Positions 8,218 to 16,332 are shown, counted from the stretch's first letter. The stretch is DNA of 64,000 nucleotides from Streptomyces sp. CB02009 (GCF_001905825.1 NZ_LIVV01000007.1:124001-188000), one strand, 5' to 3'. Notes: a model not told the origin generated them from the sequence alone. Made by a program: numbers and translations.

Positions 8218-8520
8218 TCAGCCCCGGTCGCGGGTGACGGCCCAGGAGGCGGCGGCCATGCCCCCGGCGACGGAGAACACCGCCGGCCAGGCCCCGATCT
8301 TCTTGGCGAGCGGGTGGGACCCGGCGAACGCGGCGACGTACGCGGTACCGAGCCCGGCGGCGACCTTGGCCCCACCGACCTGCTGCCACTCCCGAGCGGC
8401 TGCGACACCGGCCCCGGCGAGCACGACACCCCCGAGGGGCCGCTTCTTGGTCCACCGGGCGACGGCATAACCACCGACGAGCCCGGCGGCGGCGATGACG
8501 GGGGAGGGGATGCGGGGCAT
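8218..8520 (-). CDS. Conserved small membrane protein, unknown function
   Basis: 100-residue protein that I do not recognise by name; similar short proteins are, as far as I know, confined to actinomycetes. It starts MPRIPSPVIAAAGLVGGYAV and has two or three short hydrophobic helices: the N-terminal one, GGVVLAGAGVAAARE, and AWPAVFSVAGGMAAASWAV, separated by basic stretches such as RWTKKRPLG. It is convergent to the DUF445 gene, 46 bp apart. The reading frame stays open upstream, but ATG 8520 begins the hydrophobic protein and has AAAGG upstream. Confidence 0.6.
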   Translation of the reverse strand: MPRIPSPVIAAAGLVGGYAVARWTKKRPLGGVVLAGAGVAAAREWQQVGGAKVAAGLGTAYVAAFAGSHPLAKKIGAWPAVFSVAGGMAAASWAVTRDRG

Positions 8521-8557
8521 GACGGGGCCTTTCGCTCGGTGGGGTTGCCCTTCGAGC

Positions 8558-9574
8558 CTACGAGGGCGCGCGAAGGCGCTCCCCGCCGGGCACCGGCACC
8601 GGCTCGTCACGGGTGGGCGCGGCGCATGCGGCGCACAGGGTCTCGTCGGCGAGCGGCCGGAACAGCATGGGCTGGGTGTGGTGACCGGTGCACTCGCGGG
8701 CGCCTTCGAGGCGGACGGAGAGCCGGATCGGTGTGGGGGCGGTCGGGGGCGGAGTCGGCAGGGTGCGGGGCGGGACGTCACGGAGGAGATGGCGGACGAG
8801 TCCGCCGGGCCGGTGAACGGGCGTCCCGGCGCCGGGCAGGCCACGGAGGACGTGCTCGTGGACATCGGCGGACGAGTGCCCCGCGTCGAGCCAGCGGGCG
8901 GCGAGACCGGCGAGTTCGTCGCGCATGGCGGGCGGGATGTACCGCAGGGCGGGGGAGAGCAGGTGCAGCGCTCCGACGAGGGCGCGGGCGTCCTCGAGGC
9001 GGGGGCTGGCGGGCGCGCCGTCGGCGGTCACCGTGGGCTCGGCGGCCTCGGCGGGCCCGGCGGCCTCGGCGGCCTTTGCGGGCCCGACCGGAGGGTTGGA
9101 GGTGTCTTTCCTCAGGTGTTCATCTGGATGACCGTCGGTGGGCGGGGTGGTCGGGCGACCGGCGGCCGGATTCCGGGGACTCGGTGCGACCTGCGGGGTG
9201 ACGGGGTCCGCGCAGGCGGGGAGGGGTGTCCGGGCGAGGAGTTTGGCGGCCTCGCCGGGGGCCAAAGGGGTACTGGAGACGAGCTGCTGGGTGGTCCATC
9301 GCCCGCCGGGCCCCTGCACCCGCCGCTCATGCACGAATCCCTCCTCCTTGAGCTGCCGCTTGGCGCGGGTGAAGGCGCATCCCCCGATCCGGGCACGTCG
9401 GGCGGTCGCGGAAAGGGACTCGCGCGCGTTCTGCGGGAGGGAGAGCTGCCAGGTGAGGAGTCGAACGGCGTCGGAACTGAGCCGAGGATGCCGAATGATC
9501 TCGTGCGAGAACTGACTGAAGGCACGCGAGGGCGCGTTAAAGTGCCGGTAGATCACGGTGGACGCCTTTTCCAC
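8558..9574 (-). CDS. Helix-turn-helix (MarR/winged-helix-like) replication- or transcription-associated protein
   Basis: 338-residue protein read from GTG 9574 (VEKASTVIYRHFN); the open frame continues to 9676. Residues 10-100 contain a winged-helix-like region (LSSDAVRLLTWQLSLPQNA, RESLSATARRARIGGCAFTRAKRQLKEEGF) with a wing ending VHERRVQGPGGRW. A Pro/Ala-rich linker follows. The C-terminal half is helical (ALHLLSPALRYIPPAMRDEL), with a late CAACAAP pair that could bind metal. Streptomyces genomes carry several such proteins with plasmid-replication-like HTH regions. The target is unknown. Confidence 0.6.
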   Translation of the reverse strand: MEKASTVIYRHFNAPSRAFSQFSHEIIRHPRLSSDAVRLLTWQLSLPQNARESLSATARRARIGGCAFTRAKRQLKEEGFVHERRVQGPGGRWTTQQLVSSTPLAPGEAAKLLARTPLPACADPVTPQVAPSPRNPAAGRPTTPPTDGHPDEHLRKDTSNPPVGPAKAAEAAGPAEAAEPTVTADGAPASPRLEDARALVGALHLLSPALRYIPPAMRDELAGLAARWLDAGHSSADVHEHVLRGLPGAGTPVHRPGGLVRHLLRDVPPRTLPTPPPTAPTPIRLSVRLEGARECTGHHTQPMLFRPLADETLCAACAAPTRDEPVPVPGGERLRAPS

Positions 9575-9713
9575 GAGTGGTTCAGGCCCTCGCCGACGGT
9601 TGCAGCCATCGGCGGGGGCCGTTTTGCGCGAACGTAGCGTGTTGATCGTCCGCGCAGGGACACGTCGGCGGAACAACGCTCGTGTGGGTGACGGAGGAGA
9701 GGGGAGCGCGGCG

Positions 9714-10409
9714 GTGAAGACGATCGGGCTGATCGGCGGAATGAGCTGGGAGTCGACGGCGGAGTACTACCGCCTGCTGAACGAGTTCACGCGGGACCGC
9801 CTGGGCGGACTCCACTCGGCGCGTTGCGTGCTCTACTCGGTGGACTTCGCGGAGATCGAGCAGCTGCAGGTCCAGAACCGCTGGACGGAGGCGGGCGAGA
9901 TCCTGGCGGCGGCCGCACAGGCGCTTGAAGCGGCCGGCGCGGAGATGATCCTGATCTGCACCAACACCATGCACAAGGTCGCCGACCAGGTCGGGGCGGC
10001 GGTCTCGGTACCCCTGCTGCACCTGGCCGACGCCACCGCGCAGGCAGTACGGGCGTCGGGCCTGCACCGAGTCGGCCTGCTGGGCACGGCGTTCACGATG
10101 GAGCAGGACTTCTACCGGGGGCGCCTGGAGGAGGGCGGGCTCGCTGTCCACATCCCCGATGCCGACGGCCGAGCGCTCGTTCACCACGTGATCTACGACG
10201 AACTCTGCCGCGGCATCGTGCGGGAGGAGTCACGTGCCGCGTACCAGAAGGTCATCACGGACCTGGTCGCCGCCGGCGCGGAAGGCATAATCCTGGGCTG
10301 CACCGAGATCGAGCTCCTCATCGGCCCCGAGGACAGCCCCGTCCCGATCTTCCCCACGGCCCGCCTCCACGCCGCAGCCGCCGTGCAGGCGGCACTGCCG
10401 ACCGACTAG
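9714..10409 (+). CDS. Aspartate/glutamate racemase family protein
   Basis: 231-residue cofactor-independent amino-acid racemase of the RacX/YgeA branch. It opens MKTIGLIGGMSWESTAEYY. The two proton-transfer cysteines are visible in CTNTMHK (about residue 83) and LGCTEIELLI (about residue 194). Length fits the family (about 230). GTG 9714 is chosen because the Rossmann-like GLIGGMSW begins three codons later and a GGAGGAGAGGGG purine tract precedes it; the frame stays open upstream without family similarity. The substrate amino acid cannot be read from sequence. The gene stands alone upstream of the large palindromic region. Confidence 0.88.
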   Translation: MKTIGLIGGMSWESTAEYYRLLNEFTRDRLGGLHSARCVLYSVDFAEIEQLQVQNRWTEAGEILAAAAQALEAAGAEMILICTNTMHKVADQVGAAVSVPLLHLADATAQAVRASGLHRVGLLGTAFTMEQDFYRGRLEEGGLAVHIPDADGRALVHHVIYDELCRGIVREESRAAYQKVITDLVAAGAEGIILGCTEIELLIGPEDSPVPIFPTARLHAAAAVQAALPTD

Positions 10410-10440
10410 CCCGACCCCGAACCGGCAACGAGAGTGCGGG

Positions 10441-11213
10441 CGCGGCCGCCCTCTTTCCGAGTGTGGCGCCCTCCACCACCGCGTCAAGGGCGCCTTCGGC
10501 GTCGGCTTCGCCGATGGGCTCCGCCCACCCTTGACCCGGCGGCGGAGGCCGCCTTTTCCCACTCGGAGGGCGGCCGAGGGCCGGGGCCGACGCCAGGGCC
10601 CGGGTAGTGGCCGGTGCTTGGGGGCGTCTGATTGCCGGTGGGTGGGGGGCTTGGTTTGTGGCGGGGGTGAGTGGGCTCCGGTCGGCCGGTTCGGGGTGCG
10701 CGGTTGTTGAATGGGGCGGCCCGGCAGCGCTTAGCGACCGACCTTCGTCGTCGGGCTGGGATTCAGGCCCCGCTGGTCACTGCTGGTGGGTGGTGAGGTG
10801 GGGTCGGCGTGAGTTTCTTACACTTTCACCGCCCGTTAAGGGTGATTCGCCCGTTATGGGGCATCTTTCGGGTCGTGTTACTCGGAGTAGCCCGCAGTTT
10901 CCTCCACCCACACTCCACCGGCAGTGACCAGCGGGGCCTGAAGCCCCACCACGAACGACCTTCCGCCGCTAAGCCGTGCCCAGCTGCCCCATTCAACAAC
11001 CGCGCACCCACCCACCGGTCGGCACACGCCCGCCGACGGCGGCCACTGCCCGAGGCCTGGCGTGGACCCGGTCCCCTGGACCGCCCTCCGAGAGTGTTTT
11101 CGCTCCTGGAGGTGGTGGGTCAAGGGTGGCCGAAGGCCATCGCGCAGCGACGCGACGAAGGAGCGCCCTTGACGCACCGCCGGAAGGAGCGACTCTCGGA
11201 AAGAGGGCGGTCC
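10441..11213. repeat. ~0.77 kb imperfect palindrome, gene-free
   Basis: The gap between the racemase and TrmO-like genes is one long inverted repeat centred near 10852. Exact 22-nt blocks pair at 10696-10717 with 10986-11007 and at 10762-10783 with 10921-10942. An outer block at 10449-10461 pairs with 11195-11207 after about 48 extra bases in the left arm. Each outer arm is also a self-hairpin: 10442-10576 (GTCAAGGG at 10483-10490 facing CCCTTGAC at 10528-10535) and 11078-11213 with the same GTCAAGGG/CCCTTGAC core. The centre (10804-10904) holds two CGCCCGTTA direct repeats 18 bp apart. I see no convincing gene. It may be two head-to-head copies of a dispersed intergenic repeat. Confidence 0.8.
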
Positions 11214-11254
11214 CACCCGTCACTTACACACCCGGCCCACCTGATGGGCCCACC

Positions 11255-11740
11255 TCAGCGTTCGGAGGCGTCTCGCCAGTAGTCGGCGAGCATCTCGCCC
11301 GGCCACGTCGGCTGAGTCACCGGCCCGCGAGGCAGCATCTCCTGGAACGTCGCGACAAGATCGACGATCTGAGTGCCGTCGTCTGCGTCGAGGTCCACGA
11401 CATGCAGGTCGTGACCATCGACCTTGAGGAGTCTCGGGAAGGAAGTAGCCAGCCGCGCTGGGCGGCGGTGGTTGTGATGGACGAAGGTGCCGGTCGCCGG
11501 CCACGCGGGGTTGTCGCGGGGGCTGCGTGCGTGAAGCGCGACATCGTCCGGTGATCCGAGGTTGAAGAACCACGTGACCTGAAGGTGCGAGAACTCCTCG
11601 ATGCCCTGCAGGGTCTCCACGGGGAACTCCGGCCGCAGGCGGATGATCGATTCCACGCCGCCCTTGAAGTCGTCGAGCCGTCCGGCATGCCCTCCGACCA
11701 CGTCGGCGATGACCGGCACCTCGATGAACTGCGTAGCCAC
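11255..11740 (-). CDS. TrmO/VirR-family tRNA methyltransferase-like protein
   Basis: 161-residue member of the TsaA/TrmO (UPF0066) family, which N6-methylates threonylcarbamoyl-adenosine in tRNA using S-adenosylmethionine. Family landmarks are GIEEFSHLQVTWFF at about residue 46, then HARSPRDNP and TGTFVHHNHRRPARLATSF. The last aligns with the RAPHRPNPIG region but has diverged (HHNHRRPARL instead of RxxxRPNPI). LLKVDGHDLHVVDLDADDGT matches the family LLxVxGxxLxVxxxDxxDGTPVLDIKPY strand. Length fits single-domain members. Start is GTG 11740, preceded by AGAAGGGG. Because the NPIG motif is altered, the activity or substrate may differ from classical TrmO. Confidence 0.75.
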   Translation of the reverse strand: MATQFIEVPVIADVVGGHAGRLDDFKGGVESIIRLRPEFPVETLQGIEEFSHLQVTWFFNLGSPDDVALHARSPRDNPAWPATGTFVHHNHRRPARLATSFPRLLKVDGHDLHVVDLDADDGTQIVDLVATFQEMLPRGPVTQPTWPGEMLADYWRDASER

Positions 11741-12132
11741 GTTGTCCCCTTCTCCCTTACAGAAAAAGCCACTTGTGGGTCCAGAGGCTTCGACTCCGTC
11801 AGGCTACTCGTCGGAGTGTGACCCGAGCTCGCTCGTCCACTTCGGTAGCAGACGGGATTCCGCGATTGCGGAACGGGGACAGAGTCGTCCGCATGGTGAG
11901 CGCCGCTTCCCGCGTTCTACCGGACTCAACGCCGAGGTCGGTTTCGGCTTAGTTGATCGCGGCGATCGCGTTGCTCTTCTGGCCATTCACGGCCAGCGCC
12001 CGCGCACGCACGATGCCGATCAGAGCTCGTTCGCGCGGAGTGGCGTGGACATACACCTTGACCTCGGGCCGTGAGGGCCCTTGGTCAGGGTGACGGGGTA
12101 GCGGCGGGCTGTCCACGGAGAGAGGCCGGTGC
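11741..12132. other. Intergenic region with hairpin and possible 55-codon ORF
   Basis: 392 bp between the TrmO-like gene and the SNF2 helicase gene. It contains a short hairpin, TTCCGC-GATT-GCGGAA, around 11860-11876 and, on the minus strand, a coherent 55-codon reading frame (11949-12116, listed separately). Its composition is less GC-rich than the neighbours, consistent with the left edge of acquired DNA. Confidence 0.5.
11949..12116 (-). CDS. Possible small protein or gene remnant downstream of SNF2
   Basis: A 55-codon frame starts with GTG 12116, 17 bp beyond the SNF2 stop, and ends in TAA, a rare stop codon here. The product contains EVKVYVHATPRERALIGIV and RARALAVNGQKSNAIAAIN, which look like real protein sequence (helical, alanine and arginine rich) rather than frame noise. 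The ribosome-binding site is weak. It may be a small cotranslated partner of the SNF2 operon or the 3' remnant of a decayed gene. I do not recognise the family. Confidence 0.28.
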   Translation of the reverse strand: MDSPPLPRHPDQGPSRPEVKVYVHATPRERALIGIVRARALAVNGQKSNAIAAIN

Positions 12133-13962
12133 TCACGGGTGTTGCAGGTGACCGAGCAGCGCGTGGAGGTCGGCGGAGTCCATTCCCCACGGAGTGAGGT
12201 CCTCCTCCGGGTCCGCCAGTTCCCGTACGACCGGGTCGTCGAGGATCTGGCCCATGAACTCCAGCTTGCGGCCGAGGCGCTCGTGCACGATGGTGTCGAT
12301 CGTCCCCTCGGCGACGAGCACCGTCACGCGGGTGTCCGTATCCGGTGCGAGTCCGAGCCGGTGGATCCGGTCGAGGCTCTGGAGGTAGCGGCCGGCTGCG
12401 AAGTCGCGGTCTAGGTAGACGGCGTCGTGACAGACGTGGTGAAGGCTGATCCCCTCGCCCAGCGTGGCCGGGTTGGAGAGCAGCACCATGCAGTCCGGGT
12501 CCTCGCGGAACCTACGGATCTGCTCGTCCCGGTCCGGTGTGGCGCCGTGGACCACTGCGGGGCGGAGCGAACCGAGAGAGGCCGCGAGCGTGGTCAGGTT
12601 TCTGACGAACGTCGACCAGACGAGTGTCTTGCGGCCTGCGCGGGCGTTCTCCGTCACGGTCCGCAGAACGGCCTCGTACTTAGGGGACAGCTCGTAGCGC
12701 GGAAGCTCCCGCATGAGATCCAGCAGGGGGAGCCCGGGGTCCGCTGGGCGCCGGCCCGCGAAAAGCGGCAGGGGCTGGTACCGGTCCGATCCGGACTCCA
12801 GCAGGGCGGGGTTCGTACTGGCCATCATCAGGTACACGAGCACCTTGCCCAGCCGGGCAAACTCCTCCTGCTCACGGTCCTGGATATCCGTGAGCTGGTT
12901 CTTGAGCGCGGCGTAGAGGCGGCGGTGCGCCTCGGGAAGCGGAACGTACTTCACCCGTATGTCCACTGGAGGGAGCTGGAGTTCGTTCTTCGTCGTCCTG
13001 GTGAAGAGCGGTCTCAGCACCCGGCTCGCGTGCGCGAGGTCCCCGCCCGCCACCGCCCGGTCCACGGCTCGCCGCCCGTGACCGGGCCAGACGAACGAGA
13101 GGAGGCTCTCCAGGTCCTTGGCGCCGTTCGGCGCCGGAGTCCCGGTGAGGATGAGGCGGTGCGCGGCCAGCGGCCCAAGGGCCATACAGCTGGCCCCGTA
13201 CGTCCCCCGGACTCCCAGCTTCATCCGGTGGGCCTCGTCCAGGACCATGAGCGCCGGGGCGGCCGAGAGCCACTCGGCGAGCTGGGACTGCTGTCTGCTC
13301 AGCCGCTCGTAGTTGACGAGCAAGATCTCTGCACCGCTGTCCTCCGACCGCTGGAAGACGCGGAGAACGGGGGGCACGGAGAAGCACATGGCAGCTTCGT
13401 CGGTCCAGGCCTCGTACGCGGACTTGGGGCTGACTACCAGAAGCCGCCGGACTTTGCCGGCCTGCCGGAGGGCCGCGTATACCGCCAGAGCGGCGCGGGT
13501 CTTGCCCGCCCCGGGGACGCTGAAGTTGGCGCCGTGCGTGAGGGACAGCAGCTTTGCGATGTCGCGCTGCTGGAAACTAGTCAGCGGAGCCGTCCAGGCC
13601 GGGCCGAGGAGCGCCGGGACGTCAGAGGGCGAGACCTCTCCCCGTACCTGCTCGCCGCGCTGCCCCGCCTCCAGCCGGGCTTCCACCGCCTGTGAATCCC
13701 GTACCGACCCTTCGGCGAGCGCCTTCAGGCCGGGCGAGAACGCGACACCCTGCGGGTCGTACCAGTGGGTCAGCAGAGGCAGCTGGGCGAGGAACTCCTC
13801 CAGGTCCACCTCCGCCGCCTGAGGACCGCGCTGGCTCCCGCTGCCGTACCGTGCGATGAACCGCACGAGATGACCCTGGCCGTCCGCGAGGCTCCGGAAC
13901 ACCACTTTTGTACGGGTCTCGTCAAAGCTGATTCTGAGCGAAGGCTCTTCGGTATCGGCCAC
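12133..13962 (-). CDS. SNF2-family DEAH helicase/translocase of a defence-type operon
   Basis: 609-residue superfamily 2 ATPase, last gene of a leftward three-gene operon. An N-terminal domain of about 130 residues has no motif I recognise. The helicase core shows a Q-like FQQRDIAKLL, Walker A VPGAGKTRAAL, motif II LDEAH, motif III LTGTPAPNG, then a second RecA lobe with TLVWSTFVRNL, motif V SNPATLGEGISLHH and motif VI QSLDRIHRLG. The order and the QxxDRxHRxG motif are SNF2 type, so it should translocate on duplex DNA rather than unwind it. GTG 13962 lies 2 bp after the ParB-like stop. With that gene and the HNH-like gene it probably forms one functional unit. Confidence 0.85.
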   Translation of the reverse strand: MADTEEPSLRISFDETRTKVVFRSLADGQGHLVRFIARYGSGSQRGPQAAEVDLEEFLAQLPLLTHWYDPQGVAFSPGLKALAEGSVRDSQAVEARLEAGQRGEQVRGEVSPSDVPALLGPAWTAPLTSFQQRDIAKLLSLTHGANFSVPGAGKTRAALAVYAALRQAGKVRRLLVVSPKSAYEAWTDEAAMCFSVPPVLRVFQRSEDSGAEILLVNYERLSRQQSQLAEWLSAAPALMVLDEAHRMKLGVRGTYGASCMALGPLAAHRLILTGTPAPNGAKDLESLLSFVWPGHGRRAVDRAVAGGDLAHASRVLRPLFTRTTKNELQLPPVDIRVKYVPLPEAHRRLYAALKNQLTDIQDREQEEFARLGKVLVYLMMASTNPALLESGSDRYQPLPLFAGRRPADPGLPLLDLMRELPRYELSPKYEAVLRTVTENARAGRKTLVWSTFVRNLTTLAASLGSLRPAVVHGATPDRDEQIRRFREDPDCMVLLSNPATLGEGISLHHVCHDAVYLDRDFAAGRYLQSLDRIHRLGLAPDTDTRVTVLVAEGTIDTIVHERLGRKLEFMGQILDDPVVRELADPEEDLTPWGMDSADLHALLGHLQHP

Positions 13963-13964
13963 GC

Positions 13965-15383
13965 TCAGTCCTCGCTCGCCTTGATCAGCCAGCTGACACC
14001 CTCACCGCGCGTACTGACACCACGGCTGGCCTGTCGGGCCAGCTTCGCGAGACTGCTCCGGACCCTGAGCAGCGCGCTGTCGAAACTCGCCTCGTCGAGG
14101 CTTTGGCTGCCGAGCGCCTGCACCAGATCGCTCACGCTCTGGTCGATTGACGCGCGCGCGTCGTCGAGACGCTCCGCGGTGGTCTGCCTGACTTTCCTGA
14201 GCCGGTCGTCCCGCTCCGCCGCGTCCAGCGCGCGGCGCATCCCCTTGCGTGCTTCGGTGATCTCGCGTTGGGCGGCCTCACGTACGGCGTCCGGAACGTT
14301 CCGGGAGGACCAGGTGGCGCGGGCCTGGAGGATCTGGTCGGTGACGGCCCGGGCCCGGATGACCGGATCCGAGGGCGGGGCGACGGCGACGGACAGACCA
14401 GGGATGGAGATTCCGGCCGGGCTCTCCCCGCCGGAACCGGCACCCTCGAACAGAGTGGGGAGGCTTTCCTCCAGGTAGTCCCCCTGGAAATCCTCTCCGA
14501 TGACACGGGTCTTGGTCTTGGCGAAGTCCAGGATGATGGCCGCGATCCGATTCTCCTTGACCCGCTCGGCCTGTTCCTGACTCGAAGCCCGCACCTTCTC
14601 GTACGTACGGTGCAGCTCCTTCAGGTTCTCCTGATGGCCCTCGAAGTCCGAGAGGCCGAGCTGGGCGCCTTCTGGCGTGGCGCTGCGCTCGATCATGTCC
14701 CGGATCACTCCGAGGATCCAGCGCTCCTGCCGGAAGGTCTTGAGCTGGATGTGGAAGTCGCGGGCGATGTCGGCCGCCTCGCGACCCATCTCCTCCTGCT
14801 CCTCCATGGCGATCAGGCGGTTGATGTAGGAGTAGTCACGACGCTTGTCGGGGCGCAGCTGAAGGGTCAGCTCGACCGCGTTGATGTCGTCCCAGGTGAA
14901 GGAACGGGGGAGGACGCCGACCCGGATCGAGGTGCGCCCCAGCCGGCGCAGGGCCGCGGCACGTGTGTTGCCGTTCACGAGGATGCCCTCGTGCGTCATG
15001 AGTCCGGGTTCCTGCTGGTCGACGGAGCGCAGGCTGTCCAGCAGTGCTTCGAAGTCAGGGTCCGTCTCGTCCGGGCTGGCGGGCTTTCCCCTCAGCAGGC
15101 GGTCGAGGTATTCCTGGCTCTCCACGCTCCACGGGTCCGACTTCAGCCCGCGGGCGAGGTCGGGGTCGTGGTCGCGCTGAGCCCTGATGCGGTGAGTCGC
15201 CGGGTTGTAGTAGACGTCGCGCAGCGGCATGTCGATGACACCGACATGAAGCGGACGGCCGTTCCACTCCACGGTCACGGTCTCGCTGATTCCGTCGCCT
15301 TCGGTGGACTCATGGAGCCGCCGTGCGACGAGCTCGGTGTTCTCCGGGCCCTTAGGCGGAAGAGCGAATGCCAGCATTCCCAC
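13965..15383 (-). CDS. ParB/sulfiredoxin-fold protein of the SNF2 operon
   Basis: 472-residue protein read from GTG 15383 (VGMLAFALPPKG), chosen because GAGGAG lies four bases upstream; the frame extends four codons further to a TTG. The N-terminal part has ParB-like elements: VGVIDMPLRDVYYNPATHR (strand and Asn-Pro turn), EALLDSLRSVDQQEPGLMT, then ILVNGNTRAAALRRLG at about residue 150. This last replaces the ParB GERRxxA or DUF262 DGQQR box. The middle and C-terminal regions are helical with coiled-coil-like heptads (EITEARKGMRRALDAAERD). ParB-fold domains often bind NTP or DNA. It lies between the HNH-like and SNF2 genes, 59 bp and 2 bp from them. Confidence 0.7.
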   Translation of the reverse strand: MGMLAFALPPKGPENTELVARRLHESTEGDGISETVTVEWNGRPLHVGVIDMPLRDVYYNPATHRIRAQRDHDPDLARGLKSDPWSVESQEYLDRLLRGKPASPDETDPDFEALLDSLRSVDQQEPGLMTHEGILVNGNTRAAALRRLGRTSIRVGVLPRSFTWDDINAVELTLQLRPDKRRDYSYINRLIAMEEQEEMGREAADIARDFHIQLKTFRQERWILGVIRDMIERSATPEGAQLGLSDFEGHQENLKELHRTYEKVRASSQEQAERVKENRIAAIILDFAKTKTRVIGEDFQGDYLEESLPTLFEGAGSGGESPAGISIPGLSVAVAPPSDPVIRARAVTDQILQARATWSSRNVPDAVREAAQREITEARKGMRRALDAAERDDRLRKVRQTTAERLDDARASIDQSVSDLVQALGSQSLDEASFDSALLRVRSSLAKLARQASRGVSTRGEGVSWLIKASED

Positions 15384-15442
15384 GTTTCTCCTCAACTCCG
15401 GACCTCGGCCCGTTCTTTCTTCCAGCTCTCCGCTAAGACGGG

Positions 15443-16132
15443 CTACGGCCGTCTGACCGCCGTGCGGACCGTCTCACGGGACTCCGCCGGCAGACTGCGG
15501 TACTCGCCCCACAGCCGCTCCATGGCGCTGAAGTCCCGGTGGTCGGCGGCCACCCACTGTGCGAAGAGCTCGCGCTCCACACCGCTCATCTTCCCCAGCC
15601 GGCCAAGGATGTCCGCCACGTCGGTCTGCCGGCCCCGGCCGCCGATCCTGCACCGCCGGCACTCGATGACCAGCTCGACGGTCTTGCCGCCCGGCTTCAG
15701 TACCTCGCGGCGGGCGATGTCCAGCTGGGCGGTCTCGATTCCGCCGTCGTACGCCTCGCCGGCAGCGATGCCGCACACCCGGCAGAGGTGATCGTCCCGG
15801 TCGAGGATCTCACGGCGCTGCGGAGCGCTGATGCCGGCGGCGGCCGGCTTGATCCGTGCCTGACCGGGCTTCCAGACCTCGGCCCCCTGCTCGACGAACC
15901 GGTGCTCGTTCGGGGAGAGGGTGGGGTCCTCGCGATTTGTCGCAATGACCCAGCCATGTACCCGGAGATCGCGCATGCGACGGTCGATCTGCGAGGTCTC
16001 CGGGAACGCCTCGCGCAGCTGGGTCTTGGTGAAGACCGAACCCGCGCCGACCTCGGTGACGAGCCAGAGCGCGCAGCGGACCATGGTCCCCTGTGTGCTA
16101 GTCCGCCACGAGGGAATGCCGGTGTCCACCAC
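15443..16132 (-). CDS. HNH-like zinc-ribbon protein, first gene of the SNF2 operon
   Basis: 229 residues from GTG 16132, whose AAGGAG at 16141-16146 gives ideal spacing; an ATG at 16207 has no ribosome-binding site. The N-terminal 90 residues look like a winged helix (CALWLVTEVGAGSVFTKTQL, RMRDLRVHGWVIATNREDP). The C-terminal half has the HNH layout: RREILDRDDHLCRVCG then VIECRRCRIGG, two zinc knuckles. The loop between them reads ETAQLDIARREVLKPGGK, so the histidine pair expected in active HNH enzymes (usually xxxxHxxP or DH) is missing. It may be a DNA-binding zinc fold or an inactive or diverged nuclease. It is the first gene of the operon, facing the HTH regulator. Confidence 0.7.
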   Translation of the reverse strand: MVDTGIPSWRTSTQGTMVRCALWLVTEVGAGSVFTKTQLREAFPETSQIDRRMRDLRVHGWVIATNREDPTLSPNEHRFVEQGAEVWKPGQARIKPAAAGISAPQRREILDRDDHLCRVCGIAAGEAYDGGIETAQLDIARREVLKPGGKTVELVIECRRCRIGGRGRQTDVADILGRLGKMSGVERELFAQWVAADHRDFSAMERLWGEYRSLPAESRETVRTAVRRP

Positions 16133-16246
16133 GATGATCTCCTTAAGGCCGACCAGGGGTCTGCGTCCGCGTGCGGTTGCCGGCGCCCGGATCCGTTTGC
16201 CTTCCATTGGACGCGGGGGCCGGCCAGTAGATCAAGCTGTCCCGGG

Positions 16247-16332
16247 TGTTTGCGGCCCAACGCAAACATGTGGGTGCGCGGGTCGGCGGAAACGCAAACA
16301 CCGGGAGACGGAGCTCACGGCAAATGCAAACA
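16247..16332. promoter_or_regulatory. Phased operator-like repeats between the SNF2 operon and its HTH gene
   Basis: CGCAAACA occurs at 16261-16268 and 16293-16300 and as TGCAAACA at 16325-16332, spaced exactly 32 bp apart (three helical turns). An inverted copy, TGTTTGCG at 16247-16254, makes a palindrome with the first direct copy (6-bp spacer). The array lies in the 294-bp divergent gap between the HNH-like start and the HTH gene, so it is the obvious binding site for that regulator. These AT-rich octamers stand out against the local GC content. Confidence 0.6.

Noticed and set aside
5060..8470. An 1136-codon plus-strand frame over the ABC and DUF445 genes
   Set aside because: It overlaps four genes with clear motifs in another frame and consists of Gly/Arg/Pro noise.
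10607..11554. Open frames within and beside the large palindrome
   Set aside because: They exist in both orientations because of the inverted symmetry, lack start signals and show no protein-like pattern.
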